Assembly (NCBI RefSeq): GCF_910592395.1
Contig: NC_088326.1
Location: forward strand, 8,001,001 to 8,065,000
Direction: 5' to 3'
Origin: Lineus longissimus
Lineage: Eukaryota > Nemertea > Pilidiophora > Heteronemertea > Lineidae
Length of the DNA stretch: 64,000 bases
In this document: piece after piece, positions 55,512-64,000 of the stretch
Layout of the letters: every line of letters begins with the position of its first letter
How positions within the stretch are numbered: the first letter of the stretch is position 1
Program-made: the position numbers and the translations under genes
Notes under the pieces: model-generated
Seen by the model: only the letters and a program-made list of their open reading frames with translations
What the model was told of the DNA's origin: nothing
The model's database searches: none

Positions 55512-57018
55512 ACAGTCACTTTCATCGTTTTGTAATTTGATGTCATCATTATAAAAGTGGCTATGTACACAGCAGACTGCTGTATACGCAGGAACAAGTT
55601 GGTTGCATGCACAGCAGAGGCGAATTAACATAACCGCGTCATCAATGATGTCAGCTGGAGAAAAAATGGCGGTGGCAGAACTCCCCGCTTCCCTTCAAGT
55701 CGGGGCCAAATTTTCATCCTTACCCGCCTTCCAAACAGCTCTCTTTCGGTATCAGGAGCGACAACAACGTTGCCTTTGTAATACGGCACGCTAGAACCAT
55801 CGACAAACAAGAAAGAGTCTTAAACAAATGATGAGAAAACTCCACAGCACTTCAAGTACGCGTATGTCAAGTACCACTGCAAGCATGGTGGAAAACACGC
55901 AAGCCTATGACCCCCCCCCCCCCCCCCCCGTTCAACGGTAGGTGATAAAGCTTGGAACCAGTGAAACCTTGAAACCAGTGATAAACCTTGGAATCAGTCC
56001 TAAAAATGCATAAAAACATGAAATAATGCCATTTGAACCTAAGGTGGTTACGAATCAATATTTGGAGCTTATTTTTACATGATCAGATCGGAATTTGACG
56101 GTAGTTTAGAAATCAGTCGCATATCCGATTCAATAATCTATATTTTAGAACAACCCAGTCATACCTCGCCTCCAGTGTACATTACTGATCTCCCAAATAT
56201 GGGCATGCACGTCACAACACGCCCACCACACACCTATAATATGGACCAATCAGCGCTCCGCTCACTACGCCACCACACGGGGCCTATTTGAACTACGGAG
56301 CGGTGTGATCATACAGGATGATACAGAGGAGATTGACTACATCATGCAGTACCGACTGGCACTTTAATCCGTAGAAGCGTAGATGAAGGTTTATGACCGA
56401 AGGTTTTAGCCGGGTTTGGAGATGAAAAATGTGAATAAATTCCTTCGCTGTGAGCGATTTCGTACATATTCTTGTACACATCGAGAGATGTAGAGATATT
56501 TTCGTGATGCAACCAGTTCTAAGCGGACACATTTTTTAGTGATTCCCGTGTGCATGTTTGTCATATCTACTGAGCTTTATCAGAGCATTATATATACAAA
56601 TGATTCTTCTAATAAAAACGTTTTATTTTAGTATATGGAATACAAAACAATCACAAAAGCTTACTTTTGCTTTCATCGAAGAGCAATAATTAGATATTTG
56701 CAAATGGCGGCCCGTCATGAATATAAGTTTATTTTTTAACGACAACAACACATTTCCAATGCATTCAATGATGACGTCATCCTCCACAAAAAGGTTGATT
56801 CTGGAACTACTGGCAAATTGCTATCAATAAAGTCAGCTGGGACGAGATTGGCAGTTGGGAGGGTATAAATCGTGGAAGGAACGCGCCCGATTTCACGCGG
56901 TGCTTGCACAGTGATTCCACGGTTTAGTACTGACTATTCCAAGGTCTTTCACTGGTTACATGGTTTCACTGATTCCAAGCTTTATCAACTACCCCGCTCA
57001 ACACCTGTCGCGTTTCGT
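55512..57018. other. Intergenic with a C19 tract
   Basis: A C19 run lies at 55911-55929. GGTTTCACTGGTTCC-like phrases recur on opposite strands (55945-56000 and 56930-56985), hinting at a diverged inverted repeat. No gene is supported. Confidence 0.35.
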
Positions 57019-57070
57019 GATTTGTGTTCAACACAAATCATTCTTGATTGATTTGTGTTCAACACAAATC
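57019..57070. repeat. Two copies of a 21-bp palindrome
   Basis: GATTTGTGTTCAACACAAATC occurs at 57019-57039 and 57050-57070; a partial third copy, AATTTGTGTTCAACAC, lies near 57144. Each is a perfect palindrome about its central base. No gene adjoins it closely. Confidence 0.8.
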
Positions 57071-57370
57071 GTTTCCCGACTGCCTGACCAATTTCAGGCC
57101 CAGCCGAGCATCACGTGATCGACGAGTGGGCGTTTCTGATATCAATTTGTGTTCAACACTTTTCACTTACACATCATTTATTTTCATATGGATTCCCATG
57201 GTCATTGTGTTCGAGGTGCTAATTATCAACACGGACTTGCGAGAAGGTGCCAATTGATACGATGCGGTCATGGGTCGTCGTCGTCATCGTCGTCACCGCC
57301 AGATGCTATGTTCTGACGATATCATACTTATGTACTGTACGTTGATTTTCATGAATAATATGGAGGTTAA

Positions 57371-57767
57371 GATCGGTCCCGACTCCCACTCCGATTCCGG
57401 GTGATTATCTTTCTGTGAACTACGTCATCAATTCGAACGGGGTTCCCGCCTTATGTTCTCTTCTCGCTCGTGAAAACGACTTGCACCTGCCTGCGTTGTT
57501 AGTGATCTCCGACTTGAAAACATCAATATTTCTAAATGAAGTATCACCATTAAATCGGTTTTAACTCTTTATAATGATTTTGTAGAACAAGTGCGTCAAG
57601 TTTGCAAATGGAAATTTGGCTTCGAAATAAGCATTTTGGAGCTCATTTGCAGGACACGATTTCCTCGCACACACTGCGCTAAAGAGTAGAAATGATTCCG
57701 GACTCGGGGAATTTCTTAACGCCGACTCCGCCTGCGAGTGGTGTGTCAGTCGGAGTCGGGTACGATC
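57371..57767. mobile_element. Possible TTAA-flanked MITE
   Basis: TTAA at 57367-57370 and 57768-57771 flank a 397-bp segment whose ends read GATCGGTCCCGACTCC and GGAGTCGGGTACGATC, imperfect complements. TTAA duplication is a piggyBac trait, but the terminal bases are not the usual CCC, so the class is uncertain. Confidence 0.4.
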
Positions 57768-58087
57768 TTAATCTACCTATTGTTTCCAGTACTTTCCATT
57801 CTATTGTAATTTTCAAATGCACTAAATTTGTCGTTTTCGCAGGCAGTTCACCCCGGAGTTCACCAAACAAGATAAGGATTATTACTCGGCGACCGGCTTG
57901 CTGAATATTACCGGACATTTGTTTACAGTTAATGTAACAAATGGTTAAACATATAAAAGATTAATTATTTTGTCAATTTGAGTTGTTTGGTAGAACCTGC
58001 CACTTTTAATGGCATTGGCTGAAGAACCTCCGAAATCGCATATTCTCTGAGATAATCCTTAATGTAACACTCATAGCTATTGAACAT

Positions 58088-58185
58088 GGGCGTAGCTAGA
58101 TGGGGACACCCCAGGTCGCCAAAATATGTGTTTTTGGCCATGATTTTGCCCGAAACATTTCATAAAGTGTCATTTCATTAGGAGA
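58088..58185. mobile_element. Truncated relative of the MITE at 42.8 kb
   Basis: It shares GGGCGTAGCTAG at the end, then CCAAAATATGTGTTTTTGGCC and ACATTTCATAAAGTGTCATT-type sequence, and loses similarity after 58180. Confidence 0.6.
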
Positions 58186-58379
58186 AATGGAGCAAGTCCG
58201 CTATCCGCAACGTGGCAGCACCGTTCACATCGCCAGCCAATCAGAGGCCCGCAATCGCTACCATGGATCCCGCAACAACAAGTTTTGAATTGTCACGCAC
58301 TCGCGGCGTTAATCCCGATTATTGTCAACCGTGTTCTCTGTTATCAGGATTCCTCTCCAAAGTATAACGATCCGCCCCT

Positions 58380-58930
58380 CTCCCCCCAGCCGGGTCACAC
58401 CCTGCTAACAGGACCACACCACATCCATGCACAACCAAATCATCTTCAAGTAATGTAAAGTGTGCTCCTGTTGCATTTGTGAAGAAGATTCAGTGGGTTT
58501 TTGCTCGATTTGGTCTCTGACGAAATTACAACATTCTGAAAATGGACCTCCAAGGAGTAACGACCCCCCCCCCCCCCCCCCCCGGCCAGGCCACACCCCA
58601 CACCCTGCTAACAGGACCACATTGGAGTAATCAGGCCAGGGTCACACCACATCCATGCACCACCGAATCATCTTCACGAAATTACAACATTCTGAAAATG
58701 GTCTTCCAAGGAGTAACGACCCCCCCCCCCGGCCAGGCCACACCCGGCCCACACCCTGCTAACAGGACCACACATTGGAATAATCAGGCCAGGTCCACAC
58801 CACACCCATACACAACCGAAACATCATCAAGGTAATGTAAAGTGTGCTCCTGTTGCATTTTAAGGAAGAAGAATCAATGGGTTTTTCTTGATTTGGACTC
58901 TGACGAAATTACAACATTCTGAAAATGGTC
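58380..58930. repeat. ~160-230-bp tandem units with C tracts
   Basis: ACGAAATTACAACATTCTGA followed by AAATGG occurs at about 58519, 58676 and 58903. ACCCTGCTAACAGGACCACA occurs near 58400, 58605 and 58755. Each complete unit carries a C run next to CGGCCAGGCCACACC; the longest is C20 at 58564-58583. Confidence 0.75.
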
Positions 58931-59495
58931 GATTTTGAGGACCCCAATGTTCAACGGTGAAGTTTCTTCAAATAAGCTCAAACTTGGTGGAGGTGCTCTA
59001 TACGGTATCGCCATCTGCACTTGCTATCGGCAACTAAAATCCATGCAACGCGCGCGAAGTTACAAGCCTTCTAAGTCACTACATTCTCTAATTTTGCCAT
59101 TTTTCAAAGCAATTCTAATGCATTTAGGCTTGGAAAATCGGGCAAATTTCACCGGATCACGCTAACAATCATAATTTTATTAGGATTCCTTTATTCCTTT
59201 ATTAGGTTTAACAAATCCTATATGAGATTATGATGAAGAATAAGCTCAGAATTTGCACATGATTATCACTTGTAGTGGGGGAAATGTTTTGAAATGAAAT
59301 GTACTAGAACGATATGTAGCTTAAGCAAATGTAGAACGCAGACCAACTTATGTGCATACTTTGTAAACATACTAGTTGTCGATGTATGTTTCTCAATGAT
59401 AGTTTTGTTCAAATGTTCGCAAACAATTGTCTGAACTTTCCAAACGAAATCATGCACTATATAAATACCTTTTTATTTTGTTTCAGGCAGCCTCG

Positions 59496-59631
59496 CCCCA
59501 AGCCATTGCGCCTCCGCCAATTCCTGTCGCGAGGTTGGATTGCAGCTACATTTTCGGTTGAGCAGAGCGATCGACCACCCAAATATCACGAGATCTCGCA
59601 GGGAGGCGCTAAGTTTTACCATGCAGGCTGG
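59496..59631 (+). repeat. Dispersed repeat, forward copy
   Basis: This is the partner of 53297-53412. It follows TTTGTTTCAGGCAGCCTCGC, which looks like a splice acceptor, but no long frame supports an exon. Confidence 0.65.
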
Positions 59632-59720
59632 GTTTCAGATGGCGTGATCGATTACTTCTCCTTTTCTTCGTTATCTCTTGGAAGGTTAGTCCCTTCTAGC
59701 GATGTACGCCGTCGTCTGCC

Positions 59721-59885
59721 TTAGCCGGTCCTGGTCATCGTACAACTGGTCCTTGATAGAGGTTCCCATGGCCAGATCTCCTCTCTTATGGCTGCTAGGT
59801 CAGGGCACTTGGACAGGATGTTGCGGACAGTCATCGGTTCGGAATTGCAGGAGCACAGGTCACTCTCTCCGATTCCAAACTCGTG
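59721..59885 (-). pseudogene. LINE ORF2 C-terminal fragment
   Basis: On minus, GESDLCSCNSEPMTVRNILS runs into KCPDLAAIREEIWPWEP and a stop. The spaced C.C......T...IL..CP.....R...WP motif is the zinc-knuckle-like end found after the reverse transcriptase in many invertebrate non-LTR elements. Upstream sequence to 60085 may be RNase-H-side remains but is frameshifted. Confidence 0.5.
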
Positions 59886-60089
59886 GAACAGAACGTCTTA
59901 TAGTCTGCAATGGCCGATCGATTACTAAGCACAAGTGAGCACGAGTAAGCGCCACAGCGTTCTTTTTGGTACGGACGCCTCATCTCGCGCCAGGCCGTAG
60001 TGAGCGACCCTCGGAGTAGACCAATGCTTCGTCCCCAAAAAGGACGAAGTGTGAGGTGCCATTGCGAAAATGATTGACGAAGCAATGAC

Positions 60090-61342
60090 CCGATTGGTTG
60101 GCTAGCCTTGAGACGTCAAAGTATTTTTACACCGAGGGGTTTTCCTGCTTTTTCATCATGGCTTTTTGCTTAAATGCGTTTGGGTTGGAATTCCTGGCTT
60201 TTTTCGAGGTAACACATAGCCTCGATGTACAGCGTAGCAGACCGAGGCTATATAATGGGCTAGCCTCGGAGTGCTTTACGTGTCACCCCGACATCAAATG
60301 GCCGCCGGATAAGATTTTGAGAAAAGATGACAGACGATCCTACAAATGCCGGCATTACGATGTACACAAGTTTGTTTCATTGCATCAGACTGCAGTTCTT
60401 TGGAAAACATAGAATATATAGGTATGGAAGTAATTGATATAATAATGTAAAGAATTTGGTCAATAAGGTCAGCGATTACTTTAAACTCACCCGGTCTTTT
60501 GTCTGGTCATTATTTTTTATCGCTACTTTTCCTTACTGTAACTCAGGCCTGGCGCGAGAGCGTTCGGGCTTAATTCATATAGGCAGGCACTTCCAGGCGC
60601 GAGATCCGGAGGCCCTTCGTTGTTGGATATTTGACCAATAATTCTGATACCTACGCGAGGCAGCTTCTGAGGCAATCAAGGGCTGTGTCCAGAGTTTTAC
60701 CGGTTATGAACAAAATTCCAAATGATCTGCTTCGAAATTGCATTCGCTCAAAAACTATTTCTGATAATCGATAATACTGTGGCCAAAGGCCAGCTAAGTC
60801 TTTATGTGGAGACAAGTATGACGGGCCTATTTGATCTTGCCCTCCTGCCCCGTGGAATTGTCTTCTCATCTACTCATAGGTTAACTCAATCGTCCGAACA
60901 TTGACATTTCAAGTAAATCCATTCCCTGAGGGTCCCAGCTAGAAGTGACAAGATGGAGGCATCGAAATTACAATTTTATTACCGATGTCATTATCCTCTA
61001 CAAACTAAGCGATTGCTCTCTTGATAGCCGAAACGAGGAGTCTACTGGCGTGCTGTGTAATATGTAAATTATATGAACCATGCATTGCTTATGAATATGG
61101 CCCCGGTATTCGGCATTGCCTTTGCTTCGTCAGAGGATGCAACGACGCACGCAAGACGGAGATATTAAAAAGGTTTATTGTGTTTTTTGGAAGAGACATG
61201 TATTCATCCACGACCGGAAGTCACATAGAGGTTATTAAAATATCAAGTTGCCGTGGTAAATCCATGGCTGGGATGGATCAAAGTGGAATTAATTCTCAAT
61301 ATGTGGTTGATTCTAAATTCACAGAGTCAGGCCATCACAAAT
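60090..61342. other. Intergenic, one weak cysteine-rich frame
   Basis: A frame at 61015-61260 contains SLLACCVICKLYEPCIAYEY then HCLCFVRGC, a Cys pattern loosely like a PAN domain; no good donor was found. A small hairpin (TAGCCTCG/CGAGGCTA) lies at 60217-60253. Confidence 0.3.
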
Positions 61343-61500
61343 GAAACGGCCAGGGGCCATTGTGCTCACCGTATGGATATTTGGTGCTTTGGAATTCATC
61401 CAGGTTAAGAAACATTGTACATGTATAGTATAAAGGTCAAACCATAGTCGGTATGACATGTGATGTATCGTTGCTTGGAGTAAGTACCATAAGAATATCA
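61343..61500 (-). repeat. Reversed tail fragment of the dispersed repeat family
   Basis: It contains GAAACGGCCAGGGGCCATTG followed by TGCTCACCG, and GGTATGACATGTGATGTATC, complements of the family tail at 16205-16345. Confidence 0.6.
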
Positions 61501-62553
61501 TTAAAAAAAGGGACAAGGCAGCAGCTATGCAGGCAAGATAAAGCACAAAAACACCAATAGGGGTCTCTCACATCTCACAGTACGTCGAAATGATTCAAGC
61601 TTGTACAAGGAATATATTTAGTGCTGAATCTGACTTGACCCAGGGCCCTTACTGTGTATATTAGTCACCTGAAGATGCCCAAATTAGCCCCTCTGCTCCT
61701 GCCTAAAGTCCCCCTTCAAAGGCCTACGCCGTTCGTTAAAAATGTTGAATTTGTAATTGAACTTTTAAATGTCCAATGGCGGAAATACGTACTAACTATG
61801 AATTTCAACATTGCGGTTGTGAAGACTGATATATAAATACCAAGTTTAAACAAATTTGTATTCACAAAAACTGCACTACGGCATTGTGTATTTGTGTATT
61901 TGTGTATTTCTATTTAACTGGACCACCAGTAATTACGAACGGCGTACCCCTTTAACACATATTTCAGATGGTTTGTGTGGGTCACGTGAGGCTTGATCCT
62001 GGTGACGTGAGTGTTGAGGGAATTTTCCAGACTTGGGGGAATTCTTCGGGTGTTGAGGAGAAATATTGTTCCGAGTCCTTTCGGTATCTTGAGTCAGTTC
62101 TTTTACCTGGAGGGCCGTTTTTCCTCTTGAAGGAGATTTTATGTCTCGATCCATTTTTAAATCTGTCCTGAGGAATTTGTTATGTATTCAGTGCATTTCT
62201 GTCTTCTGCATTGCAGCAATATCAGGAATGGTCACGTAGCTATCGATGCTAATACATCTGTCACATAATAATGGTTGCATGCATTCTGATGAGATCCTCA
62301 CAGCATCTAACATGTCTATCTTAAACATCAATGCCAAACTATTTTTTATCAATTGATCTGGTAGATGGGCACTCTGCCTCTTTTGATTTTTTAAAAATCG
62401 AATTTTTAATTAGCGCGGTTTAACGCAATTTGTTGGCGGGGAATAATAAGTATGGGATTGTAATAAGATAATTTAGGCAAAAGCAATCTGATACGTTCAA
62501 TGGTTAATTAATTAGAGCTGAATTAGGCCCAATAACTAGTTAAACATTCTATA
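61501..62553. other. Intergenic, nothing recognised
   Basis: No supported feature was found. TTGTGTATTTGTGTATTT near 61882 is a short microsatellite. Confidence 0.35.
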
Positions 62554-63812
62554 AGGTAAAATGGGGTAATTGTAGCCCCTTTTTCACCTATAACTTTGAT
62601 TTCGCAAGAGATTTCCAGGCAGATTCACTAAAACCGGCTTGCATTTTGTAGTGGCATTTCTTCCCAATTTTTTAGCCTACAATTTAGGATATTTGATCTA
62701 AAACAATGCCTCTGAGAGACAGTACAAGACCCGTGGTCAGGGGCTAAAAATACTCCGTGGCCTTGGGGTATTTGTAGCCCCCGACTGAAATTTTAAATTG
62801 CATGTTTTTTTATGTATGAGAACGTTTCTTCACAGGTTTATGGTCTTTATTGGTAATAAAACTGTCCATATTATTCCAATCTAGGTTGACGACGAGATTT
62901 TGCTGGTATCAAACGGTATTTATTGAATACATTAAGAGATGTTCGATGCAATCACATACCAACAATTCAAACAATATCAGACTGATTTTAAACTGATGTA
63001 AAAACACAAAGTATGATTTATCCCCTTATTTGTATAATACACCTTGTTTCAGACAACATCTTGTGACATTCTGAATTAACTGACGGTCTTGTCGTGCTCC
63101 ATTAAAAACTGTAGTTTCAGGTATGGGTCATGTATCAACTCCAACTATAGCTGGCATCACTCAATGGTGAAGTGTACCATAAGAAATGCTGCCATCTATT
63201 AGTCGAATGTGTGACTTAACTAGAGATACAAGTAACTTTGAAAATATTAACATTATTTCGAAATAATGTTAGATGAACTAGTATGAAACCTCAAATGTAT
63301 CATTGTTGGTACATATAGGGTTAAATTTGTATCGAAATCGGCTATATTTATGATCAAATAATATAATAAAGAAACCTAGCATCTTCCTGATTTATGACAG
63401 GATATATTAAGCTTTTTATAGGGGCTACAAATAACCCCAGAGGACCTTGGTCAGAAAAGTGCCTCTGAAAAATTTAATTTTGATAATTACATCAAATGCC
63501 GCATATTACATTATCTACACTCAATACTGATCACCTGAAAAGTTTCAAATATATCAATGCTCCGTAAGTGTGGAAAATTCATACCTGTAAAAAGTTCGAT
63601 TCCAACTTTTTTTGTGCATGTGTCTGATTTGTTTACTTCTTATAGCCAATGCTCTTACATAACATTTTGCATAATCCAAAACTATTTATGTTGTGATACT
63701 CCAGAGTCACCTCTTTCATATCCATGCTTGTGTTGGCTGAATAATTCCATGGTTACCAAAACATTGTCAGGGGCTACAATTAGACCGGGGCTACAAATAC
63801 CCCATTTCACCT
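62554..63812. mobile_element. TIR element flanked by TA
   Basis: The left end AGGTAAAATGGGGTAATTGT then AGCCCC and the right end GGGGCTACAAATACCCCATT then TCACCT are complementary with about two mismatches. TA flanks both sides, as for Tc1/mariner-type insertions. Internal copies of GGGGYTAYTTGTAGCCC-like motifs occur at 62765, 63420 and 63770. No transposase frame is seen in the 1.26-kb body. Confidence 0.6.
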
Positions 63813-64000
63813 TACATGATAGTATATGGGTATTTTTCAAAACTATTGTGACATCTGGAATCAATACAACCTTTGTGCACTAATGATGCAGAATAATGTA
63901 CGCAAGAGCTAGGCAACACTATACGCCATCATGATTAGTCAAATCAAAGGTTTTCTCTTCTTCCTTCCGTAAACCTTCCTTATCTCTATGACAAAGCCAG
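63813..64000. other. Unique sequence at the window edge
   Basis: Nothing recognised. Confidence 0.3.

Noticed and set aside
61015-61260. PAN-domain exon
   Set aside because: The cysteine pattern is loose and no donor in a usable phase was found.

Overview
This window looks like nuclear DNA of a repeat-rich marine invertebrate animal. Candidate genes are split into short exons bounded by GT/AG-type junctions, and there is no operon structure. Much of the window is mobile or tandem DNA: BEL/Pao and Gypsy-type LTR elements, TIR elements, a tRNA-derived SINE, LINE debris and minisatellites. The palindrome TAGGCCTA, which I associate with echinoderm and other deuterostome genomes, recurs, but I cannot fix the species.

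Layout. 1-3.64 kb: the 3' end of an unrecognised multi-exon plus-strand gene. 3.9 kb: tRNA-derived SINE. 4.84-7.74 kb: a complete but non-autonomous LTR retrotransposon with a tRNA-Pro-type primer site and a broken SCAN-like gag, with no pol. 8.3-9.2 kb: minisatellite. 10.0-10.4 kb: an exon-like His-Me-finger (homing-endonuclease-type) zinc loop. 10.5-12.6 kb: a decayed Mutator-like transposase on the minus strand. 13-16.3 kb: a dispersed repeat family with internal periodicity near 300 bp. 19.4-25.4 kb: a 6-kb array of a 42-bp unit with a 2.15-kb higher-order duplication.

25.8-31.5 kb is the most interesting block. It holds an ankyrin-repeat protein fused to a cGAS/Mab-21-type nucleotidyltransferase domain with its catalytic acidic residues preserved. 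The copy is broken by frameshifts, stops and a 2.5-kb insertion. The insertion contains a foldback palindrome and two head-to-tail copies of a TIR element that share 9-bp target duplications. The C-terminal part of the nucleotidyltransferase resumes after the insertion, in frame.

32.6-33.9 kb: two more tandem arrays. 34.08-43.72 kb: a young BEL/Pao retrotransposon on the minus strand, near-intact apart from one stop codon, with a 2.8-kb TIR element inserted in its leader. 44.96 kb: first exon of a THAP zinc-finger gene. 47.1-47.8 kb: pogo-type transposase remnant. 50.5-51 kb: fragment of another transposon-linked family. 52.7-55.5 kb: a probable secreted protein encoded by two exons with compatible phase. 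The rest to 64 kb is intergenic DNA with small TIR elements, a short tandem array, a LINE fragment and long C tracts.

How the parts relate: few intact genes can be seen. The window is mainly a record of element insertion, tandem amplification and gene decay, including the loss of a candidate innate-immune nucleotidyltransferase.
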